From positions 12,985,443 to 13,049,442 of the forward strand of contig NC_041815.1 of NCBI RefSeq assembly GCF_900964775.1: 64,000 nucleotides of DNA. The letters are read 5' to 3'. The stretch comes from Scleropages formosus (Eukaryota; Chordata; Actinopteri; Osteoglossiformes; Osteoglossidae). A model generated the notes under the pieces. The model did no database searches. It saw only the letters and a program-made list of their open reading frames with translations, and was not told where the DNA came from. Shown here one piece after another: positions 24,060-35,134 of this stretch (positions are counted from its first letter, which is position 1; every line of letters begins with the position of its first letter). Made by a program: the position numbers and the translations under genes.

Positions 24060-24430
24060 TGTGTGTGTCTTCCTCAAGCTTGGGTCCTCTACCAGAGGCC
24101 TTGGAGTTTGAGGGTTCTGCTCAGTATCTTAGTTGTTCCTAGGACTGCCCTCTTCTGGACACAGACTTCAGATGTTGTTCCTATACCGTATTCTGCACAG
24201 ATGTTCCTGTATGCTATCCCAGCCACTTGTTATGCCTCTCAGTGTACACTATGCCAGCTTGCATGTTACACCCTGCTACTATGTGCTGGACTGTTTCAGG
24301 GGCATCTTTGTGCAGCCTGCACCTTGGGTCCTGTCTGCTATGGTAGACCCCAGCCTCTGTGGATCTGGTGCCTAGAGGCTGTTCTTGCGCTGTATGATGC
24401 AGAAAGTTTTGATGTTTGTTGGATACTCAA
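24060..24430 (-). mobile_element. possible LINE ORF2 C-terminal fragment
   Basis: The minus strand contains a broken series resembling the C-terminal zinc-knuckle-like region of some LINE proteins (C..C.....TVQH...GC, then a GIAYRNICAEYG segment). A poly(A) run at 24432-24450 adjoins it on the plus strand. Assigned from remembered family pattern only, with several stops. Confidence 0.35.
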
Positions 24431-24788
24431 GCAAAAAAAAAAAAAAAAAATCTGTCGTTTTAATTTTTTTAACGTGAGCATCTTAGCACCCTCACGACAT
24501 CACCTGACTGACCAGCAGCATAGAATATACAGATAGACAGGGAATCCAACTAAATCGTTAAAGATTTGTTAGCCATTCATACCTTGCATATGTTCCTTCA
24601 AACTGAGAAAAACTAGAAAGTTAATGAAATGCTGAATGGAGTGTTTTTTGCATTAGTCTTTAAAGAAATGGTTTGTTCCAAGGTTCCTAAGAAGTTCTTG
24701 TTCATTGTCACTTATGTCCTATGCTCTATCCTTTACACATCTGTGGCTTCAGTACTTTATTATCAATGACCTTATACATAGACTTATG

Positions 24789-25000
24789 AGGGGGGTGTGG
24801 TGGCGCAGTGGGTTGGACCACAGTCCTGCTCTCTGGTGGGTCTGGGGTTCGAGTCCTGCTTGGGGTGCCTTGCGACGGACTGGTGTCCCGTCCTGGGTGT
24901 GTCCCCTCCCCCTTCGGCCTTATGCCCTGTGTTACCGGGTAGGCTCCGGTTCCCCATGATCCCGTATGGGACAAGCGGTTCTGAAAATGAGTGTGTATAT
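24789..25000 (+). mobile_element. tRNA-headed SINE, family 1 (copy 9)
   Basis: Near-consensus copy with TGGCGCAGTGGG (A box), GGTTCGAGTCC (perfect B box) and a GGGACAAGCGGTTCTGAAAA tail. The family-2 SINE at 25001 starts immediately after it. Confidence 0.92.
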
Positions 25001-25221
25001 ATTTATTCATTTGGCTGACACTTTTTCACCAAAGCAACTTACAATGTTAAGGTCACAATTATTACATGCTTACAGTCATTTAGCCATTTATACAGCTGGG
25101 TAATTTTAGTGGATAAATTTGGTGTAAGTACATTGCTCAAGGATACTACAGCCAGAGATTGAACCTGTCACTTTTGGGTCCAAAGGCAGTAGCGCTAACC
25201 ACAACGCTACCAGCTGTCCCA
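25001..25221 (-). mobile_element. tRNA-headed SINE, family 2
   Basis: Inverted, nearly full-length copy: TTTATTCATTTGGCTGACAC at the tail end (left), ATTTATACAGCTGGGTAATT in the body, and the tRNA-like head with GGGTCCAAAGGCAGTAGCG and AACGCTACCAGCTG at the right. Confidence 0.8.
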
Positions 25222-25449
25222 TTATATATAATTTCAAAGACTTTTTAATAATAGCTTTTACAGTTTTTCACAGGTATTGAAATCATCATAACATATTTTT
25301 CTGAACTGGCTGATGATAAACATTTTCTTATGTTTGCTTTTGCTGATGGTTTGTTTTGCAGTTTTCTCTGAGGGCCTTTTTTTGGTTTTGGGTAATTTCT
25401 AATTCTAAGAATCTCAATTTATAACTTTGAAAAACTATATTAATTTGTT

Positions 25450-25725
25450 CATAGTCACTAAGTGTTTATCCATACAGGGTCACAGTTTACAAGGACAACC
25501 CAAGAAGTGTGTGGTTGATCACTTTTGGTGGTAAATCATGCTAAACACACAAACACCCGTGTACCTACATCATAACTAGTTGTAATAATTGCCTTTGAAA
25601 AGCAGGAAAAAACCCATACATTTTTAAACATATAAACCTGACATAGCTAGATCCAGGGTCAGAACTAGGGTCACCTCCCAAGAGCTATGAGGCAATAGTG
25701 CTACCTATTGAGCAACCAGGTCAAC
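25450..25725. repeat. old tRNA-SINE-like repeat
   Basis: Worn relative of the repeats at 19790 and 27975, with CATACAGGGTCACAG at the left and TATGAGGCAATAGTGCTACC at the right. Confidence 0.35.
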
Positions 25726-26439
25726 ATAACAGTTTTTTTTAGCTGTTGTAACTGAAATATATCACTTCAGCAAAGTAATGAGGTTCACAAATGAAAGAAG
25801 CTAATTTAAAGACTTTATTAATTAATCCATTTTCTTTCTTCACTTGCAAGTCCTTTGTTTTACAAATGTAAGACAAGTCATTAACTCCAGCTGTTTGAAA
25901 GGACAATTTATAATGGCTACTCTGTTATTTCAACAAAGTACTTTGTGTGCCCAATTAAATTTGACCACAAACATCAAGAGCTAATTGCTGGTGGACTGTT
26001 TGTTTCAATCGTATGGGACTTCACTGCTCTCTTAGGTCATTTATTTCCACTATCCCATTAGAATATGTCCTCCCAATGGACAGTTGCAACAAGAAAGCTC
26101 TTAATGAGCTTGCTAGTCTGGACCTTGTATCCTTGTTTGAACAAATCTCTGTCTCTTGAGCCTATGTCTCTACTCCATATCTGTCTAACAATGATATATT
26201 CCATTTTCCCCACCCCAAGGTCTGCACAGTTGCAACTCAGAAAGTGACTCAGACCATTTACATATATCATGTTCTATGAGCTCAGGCAGAGATAACACAG
26301 TTCAAGTGCTCTGAAGCATCATGTAGGCTCACTACCAGCAAGGTGAAAGGTGGGGGATGCAATGTCAATTAAATGGCAGGCATGAGTGGCATGGAATTAA
26401 TCAGACTGGACACTGTTAAGGAAAACTGGCTGTAGGAAT

Positions 26440-27450
26440 ATTCTTTGTTGGGAAAGGAGCTTGAGCTGGTGCTGGAGGTGGAAAAGTATTCATTAGATGC
26501 ACTTGGTCTCACTTGTTCTGTGGACCTCCTTGGTGGGTGTGGAGGTATTCACAAGCCCTCAGCTGAGGGCTGTGCAGGTGGAATTCTTTCCAGAAAACAG
26601 GAAGGTTGTCTCTTTACAGTTGCTGTTCTTAGAGAAGGTACTTGAGAGGGTGCCACCTACTACCTTTGTAGTCCTCTATTTATTCAGGGAATGGTGGCGA
26701 AACATGACAGATATAGGACTCTCAGGGTCTTGGAATGAAAGACCTTACCATTCTCTGAGGTTTTTTGGGAATGATTAGCAGACTTCAGTTTTGGTCATTA
26801 AACAGTAGACAAGCTATTTTCCTTAGCAGGGTGGTTTCTCAGGCTGTGGAAAAACTCTAATCCTGTTTACATGTGTTTTTTACTTGGTAAAAGTGTATGA
26901 CCCTGTCCCTTGGTGTCTATTATGGGAGAGACGACAGGAATATATGGTATCGAGGCCACTGATGGGTGGCATCCAGTCCCAGTAGTAGTTCAGTGTGAGT
27001 TTTATCCTTATTACCGACATTGTTAAACCTATTCATTGTAGGATTCGAACTTTGTATAGGTTGTGTTTTGTCCCATTCCTGTTCGTGAATTTCATGGACA
27101 GACTATAAAGAAGCAGTCAAAGCTCTGAGGGTGTCCCTCTGGGGGGCACTAGGTGTGGTGTTTGCTTTTTGCAGATTATGTTGTCCTTTTGGCCTCATGA
27201 AGATATGACCTTTGACACACACCCACTTAGTTTGCTGCTGGGTTTGAAGGGACTGGGATGAAAGTCAACAATTGCAAGACTGAGGTCAAAGTCCTCTCCC
27301 ACTTTTTCAAGGTGAGGGGGAGGAACTGACTCTAGTGTAGGGATTCAACTATCTCTTGGTCATGAGAAAAGAGGAATGGGGATAGAGTCTGGAGTTATAT
27401 ACTCTTACTGTACCTATCTGTGGTAGTTAAGAGGAAGCTGAGTCATATCA
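26440..27450 (+). mobile_element. RTE/Rex3-type LINE fossil
   Basis: The 5' part translates to an endonuclease-like stretch, TSPQLRAVQVEFFPENRKVV followed by SLQL, matching the RTE/Rex3 pattern T.PRL.A.VLEF.P...RVVSLRL. Further on come YDPVPW-like, an FAD(Y)VVLLAS reverse-transcriptase segment and GMKVNNCKTEVKVLS, like GMRISTSKSE.MVLS in Rex3. The frame is broken many times and the thumb and tail are lost. It is older than the Rex3 copy at 39650-41650. Confidence 0.6.
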
Positions 27451-27970
27451 AAAAGGACCCATCACACCCATCCTGTGCCTGCAATTTATCAGTTAAATAT
27501 TCAAAAATGTTCAATTACTAATACACAGTAATATGTATACTAATATGTACAGTGTAACTGGAACTTAATGAGTCATGGTAGATATGAATATGTCTTTTAC
27601 TAACATAATTTTATATTTCTTTGGGAAGGTAGTATCATATGAAAAAGGTAAATAAACATATGAAGTAGGGTCACTACAAATTTCTCACTTGCATCATTGC
27701 TTTCATAGCACCTCAAAAAATGAGATGAAATATTTTATTTTTCATCAGATAGAAAAGAATAACTCCTCCTTAAACTGAGCCAGTTTGACACAGTTTATTG
27801 ACAAGAACAAGATATGATAGTCGTATAAATCTAGTACAAGAAAGGTTCACCCTAAGTGATTGTGGTGTAGCAGGAAAAGAAGAGAGGAATGCACCTCCAA
27901 GGTCAACCTGAAGTAGAGCAGACATTACAAAGATGAAGCCTTATAGCTTTGTACACAGTACTTTCACTCA
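27450..27970. other. intergenic spacer
   Basis: AT-rich; nothing recognisable on either strand. Confidence 0.4.
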
Positions 27971-27974
27971 TCTA

Positions 27975-28360
27975 TTAGCCATTCACTCCTTTATGTTTAT
28001 TAAGCATTTGTCCAGGTCAGGGTTACAACGATCCGGAGATTATCCTGGAGTTGCTGGGTGCAAAGCTGAGGAGGGTACAACCTGGATGGGACATCAGTCC
28101 GTCCATCACATCACAGACACAGACATAAACATACGTATACATAATCAGATATTACTTGGAATTTAGCGACACTAATTCAGCTGAACTGCATGTCTTATGG
28201 CTGTGGGATGAAACCTGAGCTCCAGAAGGAAACCCGCACACATAGAGGGTACACTCACAAAGTCCTCACAGGCAAAACTGGACACAAACCTACACCTGAA
28301 ACAGCGCAGGCATTGTGAGGTGCTGCCTGCTGCACTACCATGCCACCCATTATGTAATAA
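27975..28360 (-). repeat. old tRNA-SINE-like repeat
   Basis: It shows TGCATGTCTTATGGCTGTGGGATG, GAAACCCGCACACAT and the right end GGCATTGTGAGGTGCTGCC, the inverted tRNA-head pattern of family 3. It is strongly diverged. Confidence 0.45.
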
Positions 28361-28462
28361 AAACCTAATCAAACATGTTGGGCAATTAATACTTTTGATC
28401 TGTTCATTACCATTATCAGGAACTGTGTTTTTTTATATATGTATTTTTTATGTTGTATGTTG

Positions 28463-29404
28463 TCATGGAGAAATTTTGCGGCCCACTGCTTTCATCAGTT
28501 GTTGCCTTATTTCCTTTGTTCTGATACCATAAACGATCGGGTTGAAACAGCCAGGGACAAGCAAATACATTGTACTTATCATGGCACGACTGTTAGATGA
28601 GATACTACTTTTTATTCTGTAGGACAGAAACGCTGTTAAAACGAAAGTTAAACTCACAGTCATGACAATAATATGAGTAAAACAGGTACTGAGAGCTTTT
28701 TGGCTAGATTTACCTGACTTAAAAACAGAGGTGAATATTTTAATGTAGGAGGCAGTAATCAAAAGAAAATCAGCTGTTGGGACACAAAATGCAGCCACTA
28801 GTCCAAGGACATTGCTTATGTGTATGGATCCACAGGCCAGTGTGACCAGTGCCATGTGCTCACAGAAACAGTGGTCGATCTCATTGGACTGACAGTACGA
28901 CAGAGATGCAGCCAGGCCTACAACTGCTACGACAAAAAAGGCATTTCTCAGCATAGGAACTATGACAAACTTCAGGAAAGCGGAGAACCTCATATGTTCT
29001 CTGTAGTGGAGTGGAGTGCAGATGGCAAAGTATCGATCCAGTGCCATCCACAGCAAAATGGTAGACTGGAAGGCACCAGCTATATGAACAAAGAACATCT
29101 GAACCAAGCAACCCAAGAGAGATATATGGTTCCAGTTCAGTAGAAGGCTGAAGAGCATGTTTGGAACACAGAAGATCATTACACTGAGGTCAACAAAAGA
29201 CATTGCACATATCAGCAGATACATTGGAGAATGCAAGGTCTTGTGTGATATTATGGTAAACATAAGGATTAAGTTTGCAGCTAAAGATAGCAAGAGCATG
29301 AAGAGAAAGGTGGTAAAGAGCAGTTGTCTCCACTCTCTTGGTCCTGAGAAACCAATTAGGACAAAGTCTGTGTGGGAGAAATTTCTGACAATGTATTCTT
29401 GCAT
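28463..29404 (-). CDS. olfactory receptor, class-I-like (OR4)
   Basis: Intact OR of 313 residues starting at the conserved MQEY. Visible features are sequon NFS, PMYLLICAMSFVDL, a LLGCLVQMFFVHIAG TM3, MALDRYFAIC, HCFCEHMALVTLAC, KALSTCFTHI, NPIVYGIRTKEIR and the short tail GRKISP. A splice acceptor TTCAAG|GTAAC lies about 15 bp upstream of the ATG, and the promoter-like block is at 29990-30087. It is the last minus-strand OR; the next ORs to the right lie on the plus strand, so the promoters of OR4 and OR5 face apart across about 6 kb of repeats. Confidence 0.92.
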   Translation of the reverse strand: MQEYIVRNFSHTDFVLIGFSGPREWRQLLFTTFLFMLLLSLAANLILMFTIISHKTLHSPMYLLICAMSFVDLSVMIFCVPNMLFSLLLNWNHISLLGCLVQMFFVHIAGAFQSTILLWMALDRYFAICTPLHYREHMRFSAFLKFVIVPMLRNAFFVVAVVGLAASLSYCQSNEIDHCFCEHMALVTLACGSIHISNVLGLVAAFCVPTADFLLITASYIKIFTSVFKSGKSSQKALSTCFTHIIVMTVSLTFVLTAFLSYRIKSSISSNSRAMISTMYLLVPGCFNPIVYGIRTKEIRQQLMKAVGRKISP

Positions 29405-29989
29405 GATGTTGAATTGTTACCTTGAACAAAACCTGGATAAGGAAAGAAACAGGGTTTTTTTTTCTCGTTCTCTGTAAAATGACTAAAACATAAGATAACA
29501 CTCTTTTTCTATTAATTTAAATCAAAACAAGTACACTATACACAACAAAAATATGACACCATTTTTGTCTGGAATGCTTGAAAAATGCTTCTACTGGAAA
29601 TATTTAACAAAAATTTATGCAGCTTTTTCATATGAACTGCTTTTGCACTCAGTCACAAGAACACATCATTGAAAAGCTAATAAAGTTTATCCCCCTTAGA
29701 GTATTTTTTTATGATATAATTGTAAAAATACTTAAGTAACAATTTCTGTGTAATATCGTGCAATATTTGTCATATTTTAAATCTTCAGCATTTTTTTAGG
29801 TAATATGGATTACATTTCAGTTTGAATTTGAAATACATTAAAGACAATAAAGGAATATGCAAAGTACTTATGACTGTATGTTCCAGTGTGTCACTCCTTG
29901 GTGAAAAACTGAGATGGAAAAGTGTTCAGCTTGGTATCTGAAATTAGTATGCTCCTCACATTCCCGTTCGCAGAACTTCAATAACTCAG

Positions 29990-30087
29990 GCTTGCTGCTG
30001 CTTAAATCCACTGTTCTGTATTCCCCTGGTAAAGGGAAAGTCCTCTAGTTAATTTTTTTTTTTTTTTCACAGAAGCAAACAAAGATC
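29990..30087 (-). promoter_or_regulatory. OR promoter module (OR4)
   Basis: Minus strand: CTTTGTTTGCTTCTGTG, then a T/A run, then TTTACCAGGGGAATACAGAA, then GTGGATTTAAGCAGCAGC (TATA-like at about 29996-30006). The forkhead-like word has one substitution relative to the other modules. Confidence 0.55.
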
Positions 30088-30494
30088 CAAATCTCTAGGC
30101 CCAAATGACAGCTGCTATAAGATATGTTGTAGGAGAAAGTAAAATAATCTTCTGAACTCTAGTAAATTTTTTGAATGAAACAATAATCTTTAGTAATATG
30201 TTTCACAATTTAAAATTTATAGCATTCTATGGGTGCTATTCAGCTGAAATCTTATATACATAGACTACAAGTTTCCTGACAATTTTGACAGTAACAAGGA
30301 AAGAGTGAAATAAAGATAAACTCTTTTAACAATTTATTCTTCAGCTTCCTGGGGTCAGATGCATTTTGTTGTTGTTTTGGTGTACTTATGGCCCAAAAAA
30401 TCCAGAAAATGGCAATAGAGTCATAATACCAGAGTGAGTGCTACAATACTTCAAGTCCGGATAAGTGAATCTCCACACAGTGAGTGTCCATATT

Positions 30495-30785
30495 TACATT
30501 TACATTTATTCATTTAGCAGACACTTTCCTCCAAAGCGATGTGCATCTCAGAGAAATATAATTTGTGCATTACATTAAGAGAAAGGGAGACAGAGTTACA
30601 GAGGTGAGATTCTTAAGTAAAGTTAGTTTGTTTCTTTCCACTAAATGCTCTGATGTTCATCGCACGAGTAGGTGCATAAAACTCAGAATAGACGATTCTT
30701 GATCATGTTCCTACAAATTTTTTTAAGGTACACAAACAAGAATTATGTACAATACAGGAGTAGCAGCTGTGTGAAGGCTTAATAT
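30495..30785. repeat. dispersed repeat with L2-type end
   Basis: TTTACATTTATTCATTTAGCAGACACTTTCC at the left, then ATAATTTGTGCATTACATTA, GTTAGTTTGTTTCTTTCCAC and ACAGGAGTAGCAG at the right. It is co-linear with 7177-7470 over about 280 bp. Confidence 0.65.
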
Positions 30786-30830
30786 ACACGGTATATATAC
30801 TGTACTACATATACTATACTATGTATATTA

Positions 30831-31014
30831 AGGGGGGTGTGGTGGCACAGTAGGTTTGGCCTAATCCTGCTCGCTGGTGGGTCTGGGGGTCAAGTCCTGT
30901 TTGGGGTGACTTGTGACAGACTGGCGTCCCATCCTGGGTGTGTTGCCGGGTTAGGCTCCGACTCCCTATGACCCTGCTTGGGACAAGTGGTTTCATTCAA
31001 TGTGTGTGTGTGTG
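30831..31014 (+). mobile_element. tRNA-headed SINE, family 1 (copy 10)
   Basis: A diverged copy with a shortened middle (the CCCTCCCCCTC segment is missing) and a GTGTGTGTGTG tail. Confidence 0.85.
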
Positions 31015-31130
31015 CATTAAGGTATATATACTACGGTATATATGGTATGTGGCAAAAGTATGAGTTACACATTTTTTATAGGTACAAACATTTTTTGGTT
31101 CGTTTAATTAATTCTAATTGTATTTTCCTT

Positions 31131-31347
31131 GCAGAGGGGTGCGGTGGCGCAGTGGGTTGGACCGCAGTCCTGCTCTCCGGTGGGTCTGGGGTTCAAGTCC
31201 CGCTTGGGGTGCCTTGCGACGGACTGGCGTCCCGTCCTGGGTGTGTCCCCTCCCTCTCTCCAGCCTTACGCCCTGTGTTGCCGGGTAAGCTCCGGTTCCC
31301 CGTGACCCCGTATGGGACAAGCGGTTCTGAAGATGTGTGTGTGTGTG
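31131..31347 (+). mobile_element. tRNA-headed SINE, family 1 (copy 11)
   Basis: Near-consensus copy with a perfect A box and GGTTCAAGTCC. Target duplication TGTATTTTCCTT at about 31119-31130 and 31348-31359. Confidence 0.92.
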
Positions 31348-31500
31348 TGTATTTTCCTTTCCTTTTTCTTTCTGGGGTGAATGTCGCCTGCATTTCCATG
31401 TCAAGCCAGCTGAGCTAGAAGCAAGAGTACCTAAACAGAATCTTCATTTCATCTAGCTCCCACAGCACTTACAGCTTGAGTCTGGTGCTCCTGAGTTTTT

Positions 31501-31711
31501 ACGTGACATTTAGTATTTTAACTGACACTTTTCTGCAAGGTGACTTAAAATGTTAAGGTAGCCACAAATATCTACCCATTTATACAGCTGGGTAATTTCA
31601 CTGGAGCAATTTCAGGCTAAGAACCTTGCTTAAGGGTACTACAGCTGGAGGTGAGACTCAAACCTCTGACCTTTGAGTCAAAAGAAATAACTCTGCTACC
31701 AGCCATCCTAT
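31501..31711 (-). mobile_element. tRNA-headed SINE, family 2
   Basis: Inverted copy: CTGACACTTTTCTGCAAGGTG at the tail end, TTTATACAGCTGGGTAATTT in the body, TTTGAGTCAAAAGAAATAAC and CTACCAGCC in the head. Diverged. Confidence 0.7.
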
Positions 31712-31776
31712 AGACTATGTACTGACATCATATTGTAAACAGATATATTTTCTTTATACAATACATAATGTAATTG

Positions 31777-31994
31777 TACACACACACACACACCTTGTCT
31801 GAAACTGCTTGTCCTATATGGGGTCGCAGGGAGCCGGAGCCTAACCCGGCAACAAAGGGCATAAGGCTGGAAGGGGAGGGGACACACCCAGGACAGGATA
31901 CCAGTCCGTCAAAAGGCACCCCAAGTAGGACTTGAACCCCAGATCCACCAGAGAGCAGGACCCAGTCCAACCCACTGCACCACCATATCCCCAT
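31777..31994 (-). mobile_element. tRNA-headed SINE, family 1 (copy 12)
   Basis: Inverted full-length copy with a CACACACAC tail at the left and CACTGCACCACC (A box region) at the right. Confidence 0.88.
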
Positions 31995-32119
31995 GTAAGT
32001 ATCATAACAATGACAATTATTATATTATCATTTCACATTTAATAATTATGTAATTGATAGAAAATATAATGTACTACTGTAAGTTCATTAATCTATTCTC
32101 AGTAACTGATTATGCCATT

Positions 32120-32327
32120 CGGGGGGTGTGGTAGCGCAGTGGGTTGGACCACGGTCCTGCTCTCTGGTGGGTCTGGGGTTCGAGTCCTGCTTGGGGTGCC
32201 TTGTGATGGACTGGCGTCCTGTCCTGGGTGTGTCCCCTCCCCCTCTGGCCTTGTGCCCTGTGTTGCCGGGTAGGCTCCGGTTCCCTGTGACCCCGTATGG
32301 GACAAGCGGTTCCGAAATGTGTGTATA
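32120..32327 (+). mobile_element. tRNA-headed SINE, family 1 (copy 13)
   Basis: Full-length copy: TAGCGCAGTGGG A box, GGTTCGAGTCC B box, GGGACAAGCGGTTCCGAAA tail. Confidence 0.9.
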
Positions 32328-32332
32328 TGGTC

Positions 32333-32823
32333 TTGAGTAACCTTATGGCTTTCAACTGGTGTATAAGCGTTGTGTAAACATTAATACTAGAGAGACTATA
32401 CTACACTGCTGTTTGTTGTTACAACCAGTTAAGTGGCAAATTTCCAAAGATACAAATATTCCCCAATTTACATCTTTCAGTTGTATTTTTTTCACTTTTC
32501 TCTACATTTTCTTCAATGCATTTTTGATGTGGAACAAATGCCACTAGTGATTACAATGCTAGGTAGTTGATGCCAATAAAACACACTAAAATAAAATAGG
32601 AATATAGGACTTGTTCTGCATGTGTCGATCAATAAAGAGACAAAAAAACTGCATGTTTGTAAGATGAACTGGAGATGCCTTTTTATTTTCAGCTATCTTA
32701 TACTTGTTTCAATCTTAATACATCTCATAGTCCATGTACATATTACAATAAAGCTTACAAAGTATGTCTGTAGCTACAAAAGAATTTTACAGAACATAAC
32801 CAGATCTTTGAATGAATTCATGT
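32333..32823 (+). repeat. third copy of the OR-flank duplication (orphan segment)
   Basis: It aligns with 43445-43640, with 51430-51680 and, beyond the BEL/Pao insertion, with 58675-58920. Shared phrases are TATGGCTTT, AAGTGGCAAATTTCCAAAGATA, TGATTACAATGCTAGGT and GAATATAGGACTTG. It retains the uninterrupted sequence that the BEL/Pao element splits in the right-hand copy. No OR coding sequence accompanies it. Confidence 0.75.
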
Positions 32824-32942
32824 AGCTGATGCAATTTAGGGTAGGGTGCCTTGCTCAAGGGTACTACAGTAGTAGGAGACATTCAATCCAGCAACCGTGA
32901 ATCCAAAGGCAGCAGCTCTAACCACTACACTACCAGATGCCT
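32824..32942 (-). mobile_element. tRNA-headed SINE, family 2 (partial)
   Basis: Only the head half is present: GGTGCCTTGCTCAAGGGTACT, AATCCAAAGGCAGCAGCTC and TAACCACTACACTACCAG. Confidence 0.7.
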
Positions 32943-33345
32943 CTATTAAATAACCAACTGAACATTTTTTTTCTGTTAGCTGCTTTTTTGGTGGTCAATA
33001 AAGTGCAGTTATCTTTGTGACTCTGCCAAATGACATCAGTGTGCCTTTGGTGTCAGGAGACCTCACTAGATGGCGCAAGGCCCCTGTTTGTGTGGGTTCC
33101 ATGTCTGAGCTCACGTCATTGTTATCTGAACTGTTACCTGATATATATTCCTTTCTCATCATTTGGTCACGTTTGGTCAATGCCTTCCAGTTAGTGTTCT
33201 GATTGTCAAGTTTGTGGATCTTGTAATAAACGTCAACTATGTATTTATTTTGCTACTGCTTTGTAACAATTAAACTCTCATCAGTTCACACTGACCAACT
33301 CTTCTTTCTGCTTTTCATTCCTTCGAAATTCTTTAACAACAATAC

Positions 33346-33348
<3 letters not shown>

Positions 33349-33392
<44 letters not shown>

Positions 33393-33590
33393 TCAGAACC
33401 GCTTGTCCCATACGGGGTCACGGGGAACCGGAGCCTACCCGGGAACACAGGGGCGTAAGGCCAGAGGGGGAGGGAACACACCCAGGACAGGACGCCAGTC
33501 CGTCGCAAGGCACCCCAAGCGGGACTTGAACCCCAGACCCACCGGACAGCAGGACTGTGGTCCAACCCACTGCGCCACCGCACCCCCCGC
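33349..33590 (-). mobile_element. tRNA-headed SINE, family 1 (copy 14)
   Basis: Inverted full-length copy with a long CA tail at the left. Perfect 10-bp target duplication ACAATACAAC at 33339-33348 and 33591-33600. Confidence 0.93.
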
Positions 33591-33609
33591 ACAATACAAC
33601 ATGTTTGTG

Positions 33610-34590
33610 TATATTTCTTCTTGATGTCACATGGAGCTTCTGTGATGAAAATTCAACTTTTTCATGGATTGTTAAATTGTGTAAAGTGTTTGTTCCATTG
33701 CATTTGAATTTTTATATGTGTTAATGTCTCACATCACGGTACACCTAGCTCCCTTGGATTATTCGACTCCCTCTTCTCTAGTCTCCGCCCTGCGCCATCA
33801 CGCCTCTTCAACTGATGTAGAAAGCTGTTGCACAAGTTGTGACTGACCTGCCAAAGACTTTCTGTATGTCTTTGTGACTTGCAGGATATACACACATACA
33901 GAATGTACCATAACGCAATACCTTTACCAAATATCATGCACACATGCAGTAAAACCTACCTCTACTTACTATGCTGGTAGCTATGCCACCATAACATATA
34001 CACCTAACAACCATAAACTAACATTCAGTTGCCATGACTCCCATTTTAAGTCCTTGCTTGACAGTGAGAAGGGACTTGCCCTGGAGCTCAAGAGCCCAAG
34101 GGGGTTAAAACTGTCCTCGTTCTCCTCTCTTGTGCAGACTCTAATTCAGAGTTACAGAAAAAAAAAAGACTATTGAAACCAGATACCCCAAGTTACAGTT
34201 CTCTTATCTCAAGGATTAGTACATTTGTCACAGCCCCCAGACATTAGTTTCCTGCCGCCTATTGGTTACAATCAAAAATGGTCAAAGGACCAGCACCCAA
34301 TACCTGCAGAGCCTGGTCAATCCCTACACCTTACCAGAACTTCTGTGCTTCTCCACCTCTGGCCACTTGCTTGTCCAACTCATGAGGGATCCAAATCAAA
34401 GGCCTGTCAGACCTCAGTTTTATGAAATAAACTCCCTTGTTTACTTTGATAACCATATCATATTCTTGCAGTGTATAATAATCTATCCTGAAGGCACTGC
34501 TTTCGCATGTCGCAGTTAAAACAAAAGACTGAACATAACACCAATAGCTGACCAACACAAACCTGAAATATTTAAATTCACGTAAATTGG
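33610..34590. other. intergenic, unrecognised
   Basis: Several short frames exist on the plus strand (for example 33874-34176), but none resembles a family I know and codon use looks random. No clear repeat structure is seen. It may be an unclassified old element. Confidence 0.35.
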
Positions 34591-34598
34591 GCCAGGTA

Positions 34599-34811
34599 TG
34601 GGGGTGCGGTGGCACAGTGGGTTGGACCACGGTCATGCTCTCCGATGGGTCTGGGGTTCAAGTCCTGCTTGGGGTGCCTTGTGACAGACTGGTGTCCTGT
34701 CCTGGGTGTGTCCCCTTCCCCCTCTGGCCTTACGCCCTGTGTTACTGGGTAGGCTCTGGTTCCCCGCGACCCCGTATGGGACAAGTGGTTCTGAAAATGT
34801 GTGTGTGTGGT
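34599..34811 (+). mobile_element. tRNA-headed SINE, family 1 (copy 15)
   Basis: Full length: GGCACAGTGGG, GGTTCAAGTCC, GGGACAAGTGGTTCTGAAAA and a GTGTGTG tail. Confidence 0.9.
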
Positions 34812-34906
34812 CCATGTATGAAAGAGTCAATGGTAATGCACTTTCTGAGGGATAATTAGGTGTTGACCTTGCCTCAGAGAATTTAAAGGTCTTTGTTGTT
34901 AAATGC

Positions 34907-35111
34907 GGGGGGAGCGGTGGCGCAGTGGGTTGGACCGGGTCCTGCTCTCTGGTGGGTCTGGGGTTCGAGTCCTGCTTGGGGTGCCTTGCGGCGGACTGGT
35001 GTCCCGTCCTGGGTGTGTCCCCTCCCCCTCCAGCCATACGCCCTGTGTTACTGAGTAGGCTCTGGTTCCCCGTGACCCCGTATGGGGCAAGCGGTTCTGA
35101 AAATGTGTGTG
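34907..35111 (+). mobile_element. tRNA-headed SINE, family 1 (copy 16)
   Basis: Full length with perfect boxes. Target duplication TGTTGTTAAATGC at 34894-34906 and 35112-35124. Confidence 0.93.
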
Positions 35112-35134
35112 TGTTGTTAAATGCACTTTTGTAC

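Noticed and set aside
24054-24536. A 160-codon plus-strand open frame rich in Cys and Leu
   Set aside because: The minus strand looks like a LINE C-terminal fragment and the frame ends in a poly(A) run, so it is an antisense accident.
33874-34176. A 100-codon plus-strand frame in the OR4-OR5 interval
   Set aside because: No start context, splice sites, domain or paralogue could be seen; it could equally be chance.
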